A stretch of 64,000 bases of DNA from Streptomyces chartreusis (GTDB taxonomy: Bacteria > Actinomycetota > Actinomycetes > Streptomycetales > Streptomycetaceae): NCBI RefSeq assembly GCF_008704715.1, contig NZ_CP023689.1, forward strand, positions 2,542,001-2,606,000, in the 5' to 3' direction. This document shows, in pieces, positions 1 through 8,625 of the stretch; within the stretch, counting starts at the first letter, position 1; every line of letters starts with the position of its first letter. The translations under genes and the position numbers were made by a program. The notes under the pieces are model-generated. The model was not told the origin of the DNA. It searched no databases and saw nothing but the letters and a program-made list of their open reading frames with translations.

Positions 1-64
1 GCGACTCGATGTCGGCCTTGAGCCGCTCGTAGACCGCCGCGCTCTTTCCCGTCGCCCGCACCAT
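1..64 (-). CDS. GntR-family regulator, N-terminus only (cut by window edge)
   Basis: Only the first 21 codons are inside the window. They read MVRATGKSAAVYERLKADIE, the usual opening of a GntR-family regulator, where the YERLKADI segment is helix 1 of the winged helix-turn-helix. The ligand-binding domain lies outside, so the subfamily cannot be told. Its ATG is at 64-62. It is transcribed in the same direction as the neighbouring ring-cleavage operon and could be the last gene of that group or a separate regulator. A 10-bp palindrome lies 33 bp upstream. The family assignment rests on this short stretch. Confidence 0.6.
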   Translation of the reverse strand, partial: MVRATGKSAAVYERLKADIES

Positions 65-96
65 GGAACTCCCTCGCGCTCTCGCCGTACACCAGG

Positions 97-106
97 CTGT
101 ATACAG
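97..106. promoter_or_regulatory. 10-bp palindrome CTGTATACAG upstream of GntR gene
   Basis: A perfect dyad with GTATAC at its centre, 33 bp before the GntR start codon. GntR proteins often bind short GT-TA-AC palindromes and regulate their own genes, so this is a candidate auto-operator. Only the symmetry and position are seen; binding is inferred. Confidence 0.4.
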
Positions 107-135
107 GCTAGCGGCCCGGGGTGGCGAATATCGCG

Positions 136-237
136 AGTCGTCGGGGATGCCCGTGCCGGTCAGTCGTCGGGGATGCCCGTGCCTGGTCAGTCGTCGGGGA
201 TGCCCGTGCCTGGTCAGTCGTCGGGGATGCCCGGGCC
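136..237. repeat. Four tandem copies of the dioxygenase gene 3' end
   Basis: A 22-bp core (AGTCGTCGGGGATGCCCG plus 4 bases) starts at 136, 162, 189 and 216, so the period is 26-27 bp. The copy at 216 is the coding 3' end of the extradiol dioxygenase (codons for GIPDD). The TGA stop is just outside it at 216-214. The copies at 162 and 189 keep the stop codon; the outermost at 136 has lost it. The array lies between the stop codon and the GntR promoter. Confidence 0.85.
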
Positions 238-1227
238 ACTGAGGGCGGGGACCGTCCGCTCGGGGCGGGTGAGGGAGCGGGCGCCGAGGCGGAACTGGGT
301 CAGTTTGTCGATGATGGTCTGGCCGACGGGGGTGTGGCCCCAGATGCTGATGCCCTGGTGGGTGCCGGGTTCCCAGGTGGACTCGTCGATGACCACCGGG
401 TTCCAGCCGACCTCCCACTCGAAGCCCGAGGGCGTGCGGGCGTAGTAGGAGAGCTCCTTGTCGTTGGTGTGTTGCCCCACGGACAGGGCCATGTCGAAGC
501 CGAGTTCGTGGACGCGCTGGTAGCTGCGGGCCACGTCGTCGAGGGTGGCGGCCTGGATGTTGAGGTGCTGGACGCGGGTGCGGATCGGGTCGACGGGCAG
601 GCCGCGGACGGCGGCGATGGCGATGGAGTGGTGGCGTTCGTTGACGCGCAGGAAGCGGATCTTGAGCTTCACGCCGCTGATCGTCTCGTCGATGTAGTCG
701 GTGAGACGGGCGTCGAAGACCGTGTCGAAGTAGCCGCGCATCAGGGCCGGTCTGGTGGAGGTGATGGCGACGTGGCCCATGCCCGAGTCGCCCGTGACCC
801 AGCCGGACGCGAGCATGTCGAGGGGCTGCGGCGAGAGGACGGGGCTCGTGTAGATCTCCTGGGTGATGCCCTTGGGGCCGGGGAAGCGCAGCAGGCGTTC
901 GACGCCGCGCATCCTCGCCTCCTCGGCGGATCCCCGAACGACGGGGACACCATGGGCGCGGACGCGGGCTTCGATCTGTTCGAAGGAGGCGTGGTCGTCG
1001 ATGTGCCAACCGGTCGCCACGACGTCCTCGGCCGGCCCGCGCCGCAGCAGGAAGCGGCACTCCTGGCCGTCGAGGCGGAAGCGCATCAGGCCGGTGTCGA
1101 GGTCGTCGTGGTGCATGCCGATGGCGTCGGTCCCGAAGCGGCGCCAGTCGGCGAAGCGGTCGGTCTCGATGACGATGTAGCCCAGGTGGACCGCACCGAA
1201 GACGGACGGGGAGGTGTACGGGGTCAT
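214..1227 (-). CDS. Type I extradiol (catechol meta-cleavage) dioxygenase, VOC fold
   Basis: A 337-residue ring-cleavage dioxygenase predicted to open a substituted catechol next to the diol, giving a 2-hydroxy-6-oxo-dienoate for the hydrolase encoded just upstream. The Fe(II) ligands of the two-domain type I family are visible in order: His near 152 (GMGHVAI), His near 220 (VQHLNI) and Glu near 273 (GFEWEVG). The catalytic His of the NERHHS motif and the Tyr of YARTPSG are also present. The ATG at 1227 overlaps the hydrolase stop by four bases (ATGA). A longer reading frame to 1455 runs back into the hydrolase gene and is not the start. It is third in the hydroxylase-hydrolase-dioxygenase operon. 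The substrate is unknown; a BphC/HsaC-type biaryl or alkyl catechol is possible. Confidence 0.88.
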   Translation of the reverse strand: MTPYTSPSVFGAVHLGYIVIETDRFADWRRFGTDAIGMHHDDLDTGLMRFRLDGQECRFLLRRGPAEDVVATGWHIDDHASFEQIEARVRAHGVPVVRGSAEEARMRGVERLLRFPGPKGITQEIYTSPVLSPQPLDMLASGWVTGDSGMGHVAITSTRPALMRGYFDTVFDARLTDYIDETISGVKLKIRFLRVNERHHSIAIAAVRGLPVDPIRTRVQHLNIQAATLDDVARSYQRVHELGFDMALSVGQHTNDKELSYYARTPSGFEWEVGWNPVVIDESTWEPGTHQGISIWGHTPVGQTIIDKLTQFRLGARSLTRPERTVPALSGPGIPDD

Positions 1228-2105
1228 CGGCGGCCCGCCAGGAAGTCTGTGCAGAGCCGGTTGAACAGCTCGGCGCGCTCGAACTGCACCCAGTGCCCGG
1301 TGTTGGCGACCTCGTACAGGTCGCAGTCGGGCATGCGGTCGGCCAGCATCCGGCCGCCGGACGGGCGGTTGACCCTGTCGGCCGCGCCCCACAGCACCAG
1401 GGTCGGCACGGGCAGGCGGGCCAGGCGGGTGTCGCGGGTGAAGTCCATTCGCCACAGCGTGCGCAGGGCGTTCGGGCCGGAGGGGCGGCGCAGCGGCGGG
1501 GCCGCGATCACCTCCGGGTCGATGCTGGCGCGGTAGCGCGCGTCGATGACGCCGTCGGGGACGTCGGCGGCGTTGAAGACGAGGTAGGTGCGGATGAACT
1601 TCTCCAGCTTCAGCCGCGAAGGGCCGTCGCCGGAGTAGTAGTCGAGCAGGCTGTTCAGACCCGGCGTCGGCAGCGCGCGGGTGGTGCCGACGCCGCCGGG
1701 GCCCATCAGGACCATGCGGTCGACCCGGTCGGGGGTGTCCAGGGCGAGCCGCAGGGCGCAGGCGCCGCCGTAGGAGTTGCCCACCAAGTGGGCCTTGTCC
1801 AGGCCGAGTTCGTCGAGCAGGCCGCGGATGCCGGAGGCGAGGTGGCCGAAGGGGTCCGTGCCGTCCACGCCCTTGGTGCTACGGCCGTAGCCGGGCAGGT
1901 CGGGGACGATGACCCGGTACTCCTTGGCCAGGGCGGCGATGTTGCGGGCGTAGTTGGAGACGCCCGAGGCGCCGGGGCCGCCGCCGTGCAGGAGCAGGAC
2001 CGGCGGGCCGTCGCCGGTCTCCGCGACGAAGATCTTCCTGCCGAGGACCTCGACCAGTGACTCGTGCATCGGGGTTGGTGGTGGGGTGTGAGTGTGGGTG
2101 CTCAT
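1224..2105 (-). CDS. Alpha/beta hydrolase, meta-cleavage product hydrolase (MhpC/BphD/HsaD type)
   Basis: A 293-residue C-C bond hydrolase predicted to split the ring-opened dienoate into 2-hydroxypentadienoate and a side-chain acid. The oxyanion motif HGGGPGASG near 40 is typical of meta-cleavage hydrolases. The triad is the nucleophile Ser in GNSYGG near 110, Asp in GAADRV near 242 and His in GHWVQFE near 269. The ATG overlaps the stop codon of the flavoprotein hydroxylase and its own stop overlaps the dioxygenase start, both as ATGA, so the three proteins should be made by coupled translation. The pentadienoate product fits the MhpD-type hydratase at 8626, which completes a pathway to pyruvate and acetyl-CoA. 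Confidence 0.88.
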   Translation of the reverse strand: MSTHTHTPPPTPMHESLVEVLGRKIFVAETGDGPPVLLLHGGGPGASGVSNYARNIAALAKEYRVIVPDLPGYGRSTKGVDGTDPFGHLASGIRGLLDELGLDKAHLVGNSYGGACALRLALDTPDRVDRMVLMGPGGVGTTRALPTPGLNSLLDYYSGDGPSRLKLEKFIRTYLVFNAADVPDGVIDARYRASIDPEVIAAPPLRRPSGPNALRTLWRMDFTRDTRLARLPVPTLVLWGAADRVNRPSGGRMLADRMPDCDLYEVANTGHWVQFERAELFNRLCTDFLAGRR

Positions 2106-4036
2106 GGCGTTCCTTGGGCTGCGGGCGAGGAGGACGAGGCGGGCGAGGCGGGCGAGGCGGGCGAGGCAGGCGGGGGTGTCGTTGCGGGCGGAGTACTCGC
2201 TGTGTTCGTGCGCGGGGTCAGGGTCAGTCCCTCCGGGGGCGGTGGGAGCGGGGTGCCGGTGGGGGCGGCCGCGTAGACGTAGGCGTCGGGGCGCAGCGCG
2301 AGGGTGGTGGCGCGGTGGCTGGTCAGCCAGGCGCGCAGTACGCCGTCACAGTCGACGACCGCGCCCTCGGCGGGACTTGAGCCGGCCGGCAGGACGGTCA
2401 GGGAGGGGACGCCGGCCCGCTCCCACTCGGGCTGCGGGGTCGGCAGGGCTCCGTGCAGGAGCAGCCAGCGGCCGCCGAGCACGTCGTCCAGCCGGACCCG
2501 GGTGCCGTCGGGGGCGGTGACCCAGGGCTGCGGGATCTGGTGGCCGGGGGCCGTGGTGCGGGAGGCGCGGGTACGGGAGGTGCCGGTGTGGGCCGTACCC
2601 GTGTGGGGCGTACCCGTGTGGGCTGCACCCGTGTGGGCCGTACCCGTGTCGGCCTTACCCGTGTGGGCTGCACCCATGTGGGCCGTACCGGTGTCGGCCG
2701 GCCCGGTGCGGGAAGTACCGGCGCCGGAGGCACGCCACCTACCGAACGTGATGCCGGAGGACTTGATGCGGGGCCGGTCCCGGAGGCCGTCCGCGTAGTG
2801 GGCGACCGGGATCCAGTTGGAGTCCTGGAGGCGGCCGGCGACGCCCGGTACCCGGTTCAGCAGCGGCAGCACCGCGTCCCGGACCCGGGTGACCGCGAGC
2901 CGCCGGTCGGTGATGATGCGGCCGACGAACACCGCGCGCCGCGTGACTTCCTTGACGTGCGGCTTGCGTTCGGCCTCGTAGCTGTCGAGCACCGACTCGG
3001 GCAGCTCCCCGCGCAGCACCGCGTCGAGCTTCCAGCACAGGTTCGCCACGTCACGCACGCCTGCGGCCATGCCCTGCCCGATCCACGGCGGCATCGCATG
3101 CGCGGCGTCACCGGCGAGGAAGACCCGGCCCACCCGGAATCGGGCGGCGAAGCGGACATGGTGGCTGTAGACGGTGGCGCGCAGGATCTCGATCTGGTCG
3201 GGGCCGATGCCGTACCGGGTCACCATCGCGTGGATCGCCTCGTCGGTCGTCAGGTGCCGCTCGTCGTCGCCCGGCAGGATCGGGAACTCCCAGCGGTGGT
3301 GGCCGAGCGGGGTCGGGCAGTCGACCGCCGGGCGGGCCGGGTCGCAGCGGAAGCGCAGCCGGTCGTGGTCGGGCCAGGGCTTCAGCATCTTGGTGTCGAT
3401 GACGACCCAGCGGTCCTCGTACGTCCGTCCCTCGTAGCCCACGTTGAGCTGGGCGCGGGTGAGGCTGGAGCCGCCGTCGGCGGCGATGACGTACCGGGCG
3501 CGCAGCCGTCGTACGGAGTCGTCGGCGGTGCCCACGACGGTCAGTTCCACCCCGTCGGCGTCCTGGCGCAGCCGCAGGCACTCGTGGCGCAGCCACACCT
3601 CGACATTGGGGTGGCGGGCGACTCCGTCGCGCAGGACCTGCTCCAGTGCGGGCTGGTAGAGGAACATCTGCGGCGGGTGGCCATGGCCGCGCGGTGTGGG
3701 GTGGGCGCTGAGGAAGGCGCGGCCGCGCGCGTCGACGAAGTCGAGCGGCCGGTCGGCGAGCATGTCCTGCTTCAGCCGGTCGGCCAGGCCGATGCGCTGC
3801 CAGATCCGCATGACCTCCTCGTCGGTGGAGATCGCCCGGGCCCGGGAGTAGATCTCGGCGTCGCGCTCCAGCACGACGACCCGCAGGCCCGCCGCGCCCA
3901 GCAGATTCGCGGCGGTCACGCCGGTGGGGCCGTACCCGATCACCGCCACGTCGTACTCGGCCTCGCCACCTCCGTGGTCGCCACCGCCGTCGTCGGCCCC
4001 GGCTCCGGCCCTGCTCCCGGCGCTGATCTCACTCAT
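2102..4036 (-). CDS. FAD-dependent aromatic hydroxylase (MhpA-like) with a repeat-rich linker
   Basis: A class A flavoprotein monooxygenase expected to hydroxylate a phenolic substrate to a catechol with NAD(P)H and O2. The Rossmann motif near 30-45 ([13 protein letters not shown]), the middle DG motif (ADGGSS) and the FAD ribityl motif near 310 ([15 protein letters not shown]) are all present. The protein is 644 residues, longer than the roughly 550 of MhpA. The excess is a pentapeptide-repeat linker (residues ~439-484, unit GTAHT) between the catalytic part and the C-terminal thioredoxin-like domain, plus a Pro/Ala/Ser tail with PAS repeats. A GAGGTGG ribosome site precedes the ATG. It is the first gene of the ring-cleavage operon and divergent from the amidohydrolase. 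Confidence 0.88.
   Translation of the reverse strand: MSEISAGSRAGAGADDGGGDHGGGEAEYDVAVIGYGPTGVTAANLLGAAGLRVVVLERDAEIYSRARAISTDEEVMRIWQRIGLADRLKQDMLADRPLDFVDARGRAFLSAHPTPRGHGHPPQMFLYQPALEQVLRDGVARHPNVEVWLRHECLRLRQDADGVELTVVGTADDSVRRLRARYVIAADGGSSLTRAQLNVGYEGRTYEDRWVVIDTKMLKPWPDHDRLRFRCDPARPAVDCPTPLGHHRWEFPILPGDDERHLTTDEAIHAMVTRYGIGPDQIEILRATVYSHHVRFAARFRVGRVFLAGDAAHAMPPWIGQGMAAGVRDVANLCWKLDAVLRGELPESVLDSYEAERKPHVKEVTRRAVFVGRIITDRRLAVTRVRDAVLPLLNRVPGVAGRLQDSNWIPVAHYADGLRDRPRIKSSGITFGRWRASGAGTSRTGPADTGTAHMGAAHTGKADTGTAHTGAAHTGTPHTGTAHTGTSRTRASRTTAPGHQIPQPWVTAPDGTRVRLDDVLGGRWLLLHGALPTPQPEWERAGVPSLTVLPAGSSPAEGAVVDCDGVLRAWLTSHRATTLALRPDAYVYAAAPTGTPLPPPPEGLTLTPRTNTASTPPATTPPPASPASPASPASSSSPAAQGTP
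2556..2720. repeat. 15-bp coding minisatellite in the hydroxylase gene
   Basis: Eleven consecutive 15-bp units (plus-strand unit GTGTGGGCCGTACCC and variants), with boundaries every 15 bp at 2556, 2571, 2586 and onward to 2706. The units from 2586 to 2705 are the most alike. The period is a multiple of three, so the array adds pentapeptides (G-T-A-H-T) without breaking the frame. Confidence 0.9.
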
Positions 4037-4080
4037 CGGGCCACCTCACTGTCGTCCCTGTCGCGGTTGCTCCGCTGCTT

Positions 4081-4130
4081 CTCGTGGCTCCGCGTGGCTC
4101 TTCGCGGCTCGTCACGGCTCATGCACGGCT
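4081..4130. repeat. Helically phased 10-bp direct repeats in the divergent promoter
   Basis: Four decamers in perfect 10-bp register (4081, 4091, 4101, 4111) each end in GGCTC with G/C-G-T/C before it. A fifth, shifted by one base, follows. They lie 45-95 bp upstream of the hydroxylase start, so they are in its leader or promoter. Repeats on one helix face suit cooperative binding by a response-regulator-like protein, but could also be slippage products. Confidence 0.45.
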
Positions 4131-4137
4131 CATTGCT

Positions 4138-4169
4138 GTAGCGTTTACTCCAATTGGAACGGACGCTAC
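4138..4169. promoter_or_regulatory. Nested 32-bp palindrome between hydroxylase operon and amidohydrolase
   Basis: A perfect TCCAATTGGA (4149-4158) is centred on the same axis as outer arms GTAGCGT (4138-4144) and ACGCTAC (4163-4169). It sits 90 bp before the amidohydrolase ATG and 102 bp before the hydroxylase ATG. It is the strongest operator candidate for joint control of both transcripts, perhaps by the IclR or GntR protein of this locus. Confidence 0.55.
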
Positions 4170-4258
4170 GGTAAGCTCGGCGTCAGGGCCGGTCAAGTGC
4201 CGGTACGACGGGAAAGCGGCCGTGCATCCACTCCCCCGAGAACGCCGAGAGGCCGCCC

Positions 4259-5308
4259 ATGACCACCGCACCCCGCCGGATCGACGTCCACCAGCACCTC
4301 GTCCCGCCCCTCTACCGCGATGCCCTCGCCAGGTCCGGCATCGTGGACGCGGGCGGTCGCGCCCTGCCGGACTGGAGTGCCGGGGCGGCGCTGGAGCAGA
4401 TGGACCTGCTGGGGACCGAGGCGGCGATCCTGTCCGTCTCCACCCCCGGCACCGGTTTCCTCGGCGACGCCGGCGAGGCAGCCGACCTGGCCCGGCGGCT
4501 CAACGACTTCTCCGCCGCCCTGACCGCCGAACACCCCTCCCGCTTCGGCTGGTTCGCCACGCTGCCGATGCCCGACGTCACCGCGTCGGCGCGGGAGGCC
4601 GAGCGGGCGCTGACCGAGCTGGGCGCCGACGGCGTCACCCTGCTCGCCAACAACCAGGGCTCCTATCTGGGCGCCGAGGGGCAGGAAGCCCTGTGGCGGG
4701 TCCTCGACGAGCACGGCGCCGTCGTTCTCGTGCACCCGGCCGACCTTCCCGCGCCCGCCGTCGAGGGCATCCCGCCGTTCGCCGCGGACTTCCTCCTCGA
4801 CACCACCCGCGCCGCGTACCTGCTGGTCCGCAACGGTGTCCCGCGCCGCTACCCGAACATCCGGTTCGTCCTCAGCCACGGCGGCGGGTTCCTGCCGTAC
4901 GCCTCCCACCGCATGGCCGTCGCGATCGCCGCCGACATCGGGCGCGGCCCGCGCGACGTCCTGGAGGACTTCCAGGGCTTCTACTTCGACACCGCGCTGT
5001 CCTCCAGCCCGGCCGCCCTGCCGACGCTGCTGGCCTTCGCCCGGCCGGGGCACGTCCTGTTCGGCAGCGACTGGCCGTTCGCACCGGCCGCGGCGGGCCA
5101 GTACTTCGCCAACGGGCTCGACGACGGTGTCGACGCCGGCACCCTCGCGGCCGTCAACCGAGCCAACGCCGAGGCGCTCTTCCCGCGCCTGGCGCAGGGC
5201 GCCCCGGTGCCGGTCCCGTCCCGGCCGCTGCCGGTGCGGCTGCGTCAGTCCGCGCAGCGGGCGGGTGCCCGGTTGTTCTTCAAGCTCGTCCAGCCCGGCG
5301 CCAAGTGA
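4259..5308 (+). CDS. Amidohydrolase-2 family protein, probable ACMSD-type aromatic decarboxylase
   Basis: A 349-residue TIM-barrel metal enzyme of the ACMSD/gamma-resorcylate decarboxylase group. Zn ligands are visible: HxH in DVHQH near residue 10, the VHPAD His near 159, LSHGGG near 205 and the catalytic Asp in FGSDWPF near 274. Members remove CO2 non-oxidatively from hydroxy-aromatic acids or aminomuconate semialdehydes. Divergence from a hydroxylase/meta-cleavage operon suggests it decarboxylates an aromatic acid to feed the hydroxylase, or acts on a side branch. A GAGAGG ribosome site lies 6 bases before the ATG. The last 30 bases of the gene are repeated 52 bp downstream. A paralogue is at 51001. 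Simple hydrolase activity cannot be excluded. Confidence 0.82.
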   Translation: MTTAPRRIDVHQHLVPPLYRDALARSGIVDAGGRALPDWSAGAALEQMDLLGTEAAILSVSTPGTGFLGDAGEAADLARRLNDFSAALTAEHPSRFGWFATLPMPDVTASAREAERALTELGADGVTLLANNQGSYLGAEGQEALWRVLDEHGAVVLVHPADLPAPAVEGIPPFAADFLLDTTRAAYLLVRNGVPRRYPNIRFVLSHGGGFLPYASHRMAVAIAADIGRGPRDVLEDFQGFYFDTALSSSPAALPTLLAFARPGHVLFGSDWPFAPAAAGQYFANGLDDGVDAGTLAAVNRANAEALFPRLAQGAPVPVPSRPLPVRLRQSAQRAGARLFFKLVQPGAK

Positions 5309-5361
5309 CACCGCGGCACCGCGGCTGTCCTTCAAGCTCGTCCCACCCGGCGCCGAGTGAC
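5279..5361. repeat. Duplicated 3' end of the amidohydrolase gene
   Basis: The 31 bp at 5279-5309, covering the last codons (FKLVQPGAK) and TGA, recur at 5331-5361 with two mismatches as FKLVPPGAE plus TGA. The offset is 52 bp. The second copy follows the true stop codon, so it is untranslated. This is the same type of event as at 136-237. Confidence 0.85.
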
Positions 5362-5391
5362 GTTTGCGGCCCGGTCCGCCGAGATCCCGCC

Positions 5392-7596
5392 CTACTCGAA
5401 GGCGAGGGCCGGGAACTCGGCGGTCTCGCTCAGTTCCGCCCAGACCGTCTTGCCGCGCCGGGCGTGGCGGGTGCCCCACTGCCCGGCGAGCTGGGCGACC
5501 AGCAGCAGACCGCGCCCGCCCTCGTCGAAGACGCGTGCCCGGCGCAGATGCGGGGTGGTGCTGCCGGCGTCGGAGACCTCGCACAGGAGGGAGCGGTCAT
5601 GGATGAGGCGCAGCCGGATCGGGGGTCTGCCGTAGCGGATGGCGTTGGTGACCAGTTCGCTGACCACCAGTTCCGCGACGAAGGCGAGTTCCTCCAGGCC
5701 CCAGTCCGTCAGCTTCCGGGACACGTCCGAACGGGCGCGGGCGACGACCGCCGGGTCCGCCTCCAACTCCCAGGTGGCGACCCGGTCCGCGCCGAGCGAC
5801 CGGGTACGGGCGAGCAGCAGGGCTACGTCGTCGTCCGGCCTCGACGGCAGCAGCGCCTCCAGCACGGAGTCGCAGGCCGCCTCCAGGGAGGGGGCCGGCC
5901 GGGCGAGGACCTGCCTCAGCGTGGCGAGGCCGGCGTCGATGTCGGGGGTCGGGTCCGAGGCCGCCCCGGTGGGGGCGGAAGGGTCTTCCCCGGTGGCCCT
6001 CGCAGGCGTTCGCGCCTCGATCAGGCCGTCGGTGCACAGCGCGATCAGGGTGCCCTCGGGGAGGTCGACCTCCATCGTCTCGAACGGCAGGCCGCCCCGG
6101 CCGAGCGGCGGGCCGGGAGGCAGTTCCAGGACGTCCGCCGTGCCGTCCCGGACCACCACCACGGGCGGCACATGTCCCGCGCGGGACAGGGTGCAACGGC
6201 GCGCGACGGGGTCGTAGACGGCGTAGAGGCAGGTGGCGCCGTTGTCGCGGCCGACGTCGGCCTCCGGGCCGGTGTCCGGATCGGACGACGCCTCGTTGGC
6301 CAGGCGCAGGACGACGTCGTCGAGGTGGGTGAGGAGCTCGTCGGGCGGCAGATCGATGTCGGCCAGGGTTCGCACTGCGGTCCGCAGCCGGCCCATGGTG
6401 GCGGCGGCGCGGATGCCGTGCCCGACCACGTCGCCCACCACGAGGGCCACCCGCGCGCCGGACAGCGGGATGACGTCGTACCAGTCGCCGCCCACCCCGG
6501 ACTCGGAGCCGGCCGGCAGATAGCGGTAGGCGACGTCCACGGCCGACTGCCGCGGCGCCTCCCGGGGCAGCAGGCTGCGCTGGAGGGTGAGCGCGGTGGC
6601 GCGGGCGTGGGTGTAGTGGCGGGCGTTGTCGACGGCGACGGCCGCTCGTACGGCGATCTCCTGGGCGAGGAGCAGATCCTCGTCGTCGTAGGGCTTGGCG
6701 GTGCCGTAGCGGTGGAACTCGGCGACGCCGAGCGTGGTGCCGCGGGCGCGCAGCGGCACGACCAGGGTGGAGTGGACTCGCGGGACGCCGGACGCCCTGC
6801 CGTGCTGCTGCCGGCTGGGCCGCCCGCTGCTCAGGGCCTCCGCGCACGCCGATCCCTCCGGGCAGACGTGCAGTTCCTGGGGCCGGACCGGCGGTTGCAG
6901 CCCGCCCGCGTCCGCGTCCGGTCCCTGGGCCATGCGGCGCAGGGTCAGCGGGCTCTGCCCGGCCGTGTCCTGTCCGCGCAGCACGGTGTCGAGCAGGTCG
7001 ACGGTGACCAGGTCGGCGAACTGCTCGGTGGCGAAGTCCGCCAGTTCCTGGGTGGTGCGGGCGATGTCCAGGGTGGTGCCGATGCACATGCTGGCCTCGT
7101 TCACCATCGCCGACCGCCAACGCAGCCGACGGTCCCGTTCCGCCTGGAACGCGCGGACGCCCTGCTCCGACACCCGGTCCACGTACTTCGTGGAGACGAC
7201 GTTGAGCTGCCGCGCCGCCGCGCTGACCTGCTCGGCGTCCTGGCTGAGCCGGGGCAGTTCGGCGAACAGCCGGTCGAGGACGATCTCCTCGGCCAGCCGG
7301 AAGGCGCGCAGCATCGCGCTGAGAGGCGTGCCGTGCCGGGCGAGCACCCGCGCGCGCTCCACGTCGGCGGACGGCAGCTCGATCAGATCGGGCGCTACGG
7401 CGTGCTCCAGCCCGGCCAGGGCGGCGACGACGTGCTCCACGACGTTCTCGGCGGCCGTCCGGGCCACGTCCGGGTCCTCCCACAGCGCGGGCAGTTCGTG
7501 CCGCAGGCGTTGTTCCACCTCGGCGGTGAGCTCGTCGGCGCGCAGGCCGAGCTCGTGCGCCGCGCGCGAGATGAGACCGGCGGCCGTGCGTTCCAC
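5392..7596 (-). CDS. SpoIIE-type PP2C phosphatase with RsbRD-like, GAF and RsbW-like kinase domains
   Basis: A 734-residue cytosolic regulator of partner-switching signalling. Domains in order: an all-helical N-terminal part (~10-170) like the RsbRD/RsbT-antagonist domain; a GAF domain (~175-340); a SpoIIE PP2C phosphatase (~375-590) with metal-binding Asp in [14 protein letters not shown] and CTDGLIE; and an HATPase_c_2 domain (~605-730) with [11 protein letters not shown] and GGRGLLLV. It would dephosphorylate an anti-anti-sigma factor and bind or phosphorylate another. It starts at GTG 7596. Its position between two halves of the degradation locus looks incidental, although the GAF domain might sense a small molecule. 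No dedicated sigma factor or anti-anti-sigma gene is beside it. Confidence 0.9.
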   Translation of the reverse strand: MERTAAGLISRAAHELGLRADELTAEVEQRLRHELPALWEDPDVARTAAENVVEHVVAALAGLEHAVAPDLIELPSADVERARVLARHGTPLSAMLRAFRLAEEIVLDRLFAELPRLSQDAEQVSAAARQLNVVSTKYVDRVSEQGVRAFQAERDRRLRWRSAMVNEASMCIGTTLDIARTTQELADFATEQFADLVTVDLLDTVLRGQDTAGQSPLTLRRMAQGPDADAGGLQPPVRPQELHVCPEGSACAEALSSGRPSRQQHGRASGVPRVHSTLVVPLRARGTTLGVAEFHRYGTAKPYDDEDLLLAQEIAVRAAVAVDNARHYTHARATALTLQRSLLPREAPRQSAVDVAYRYLPAGSESGVGGDWYDVIPLSGARVALVVGDVVGHGIRAAATMGRLRTAVRTLADIDLPPDELLTHLDDVVLRLANEASSDPDTGPEADVGRDNGATCLYAVYDPVARRCTLSRAGHVPPVVVVRDGTADVLELPPGPPLGRGGLPFETMEVDLPEGTLIALCTDGLIEARTPARATGEDPSAPTGAASDPTPDIDAGLATLRQVLARPAPSLEAACDSVLEALLPSRPDDDVALLLARTRSLGADRVATWELEADPAVVARARSDVSRKLTDWGLEELAFVAELVVSELVTNAIRYGRPPIRLRLIHDRSLLCEVSDAGSTTPHLRRARVFDEGGRGLLLVAQLAGQWGTRHARRGKTVWAELSETAEFPALAFE

Positions 7597-7716
7597 ACAG
7601 TCGACGTTACGCCGCTCTCGCGGATGCCTCAGACCGTACGGCGGAGGTGGCCCACCTGGGTTTCCTCGCCCCGCCGGCAGTCCTGGCGGTTCCGGATCGG
7701 TGAGCGCCGCCCGCCG

Positions 7717-8466
7717 TCAGTGCGCGCCGCGCAGGACCCGCGACAGTCCCAGCGCCGCCGTCCGTACCGCGGGCGCCAGCTGGGCGGGGCTGAAGCGGGA
7801 GCGCGGCACCGCCACCGAGAGGGCGGCGACCGCGGTGCCGCCCGCGAAGACGGGGGCCGCGATGCAGCTGACGCCGAGCGCGGCCTCCTGCTCCTCGTAG
7901 GCGAGGCCGGAGACCCGGGTCTTCTCCAGGGCCATGCGCAACCGGTCCGGGTCGGTGATCGAGTGGGGCGTCAGGCTCGGCAGCGGGCCGGCGAGCACCT
8001 CCTCGGTCAGCTCCGCGCCGGAGAACGCCAGCAGGGCCTTGCCCACGCCGGTGCAGGTCAGCGGCAGGCTGCCGCCGATGCGGGAGGGCAGCCGGAGTGC
8101 CTCGTGGCCGTGGATGCGCTCCAGGTAGACCACCTCCATGCCGTCGCGGATGCCGAGGTGCACGGTCTCGCGGGTGGCCTCGAAGAGGTCCTGGAGGAAC
8201 GGCAGGGCCGCCTCGCGCAGATCGAGCCGGTGCGGGACCAGCGAGCCCAGCTCGAACAGCTTCGCCCCGAGCCGGTACCGGGTGCCCGAGCGCTCCAGCC
8301 AGCCCAGCCGGACCAGGTCCGCCGCCAGCCGGTGCACGGTGGGCTTGGGCAGGCCGGTACGCACCGAGAGTTCCGACAGGCGGTACGGGCCTCCGCTGGG
8401 GCGGAAGCAGTCCAGGATTTCCGCGGCCTTCTCCAGCATGCTGCCGCTCGCGTTGTTCCGTGTCAC
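7717..8466 (-). CDS. IclR-family transcriptional regulator of the lower meta-cleavage operon
   Basis: A 249-residue regulator with a winged helix-turn-helix (~10-70; [20 protein letters not shown]) and an IclR effector domain (~85-245) ending in [11 protein letters not shown]. IclR proteins such as MhpR, PcaU and PobR control aromatic catabolism by binding pathway intermediates. It is divergent from mhpD-mhpF-mhpE, which it probably regulates. I chose the GTG at 8466 because GGAG lies 14 bases upstream and it adds the usual short pre-HTH tail; the alternative is the internal ATG 11 codons later. A 19-bp perfect palindrome covers the GTG, which suggests strict autoregulation. Confidence 0.9.
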   Translation of the reverse strand: MTRNNASGSMLEKAAEILDCFRPSGGPYRLSELSVRTGLPKPTVHRLAADLVRLGWLERSGTRYRLGAKLFELGSLVPHRLDLREAALPFLQDLFEATRETVHLGIRDGMEVVYLERIHGHEALRLPSRIGGSLPLTCTGVGKALLAFSGAELTEEVLAGPLPSLTPHSITDPDRLRMALEKTRVSGLAYEEQEAALGVSCIAAPVFAGGTAVAALSVAVPRSRFSPAQLAPAVRTAALGLSRVLRGAH

Positions 8467-8472
8467 GGAACA
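8454..8472. promoter_or_regulatory. 19-bp perfect palindrome over the iclR start codon (operator)
   Basis: TGTTCCGTGTCACGGAACA is fully symmetric about base 8463. Its right half covers the GTG start of the IclR gene and it lies 154 bp before mhpD. IclR proteins bind palindromes of this size with TTCC/GGAA-like arms. A repressor here would block iclR directly and could affect the divergent promoter. Confidence 0.7.
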
Positions 8473-8625
8473 GAGCTTGGCTCCTTCGGGGAGGGCCTGT
8501 CTATATCGAGCATGTCGAGGGCGAGCCGCCGCAGACGAATCCCGGTGGTTGCCGACAGCCGGCCCGTCATCGCAGGCCGCCCGCCCCTCGGCCGACGCCA
8601 TCCGCCACTTTCCAGGAGGCATCCC

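Noticed and set aside
136-237. Possible CRISPR array
   Set aside because: Units are contiguous with no unique spacers, only four copies, and they are copies of the adjacent gene's coding end.
2057-2520. Plus-strand frames rich in Arg/Gly near the hydroxylase 3' end
   Set aside because: They are readings of the antisense of the Pro/Ala/Ser tail, whose 9-bp repeats create artificial open frames.
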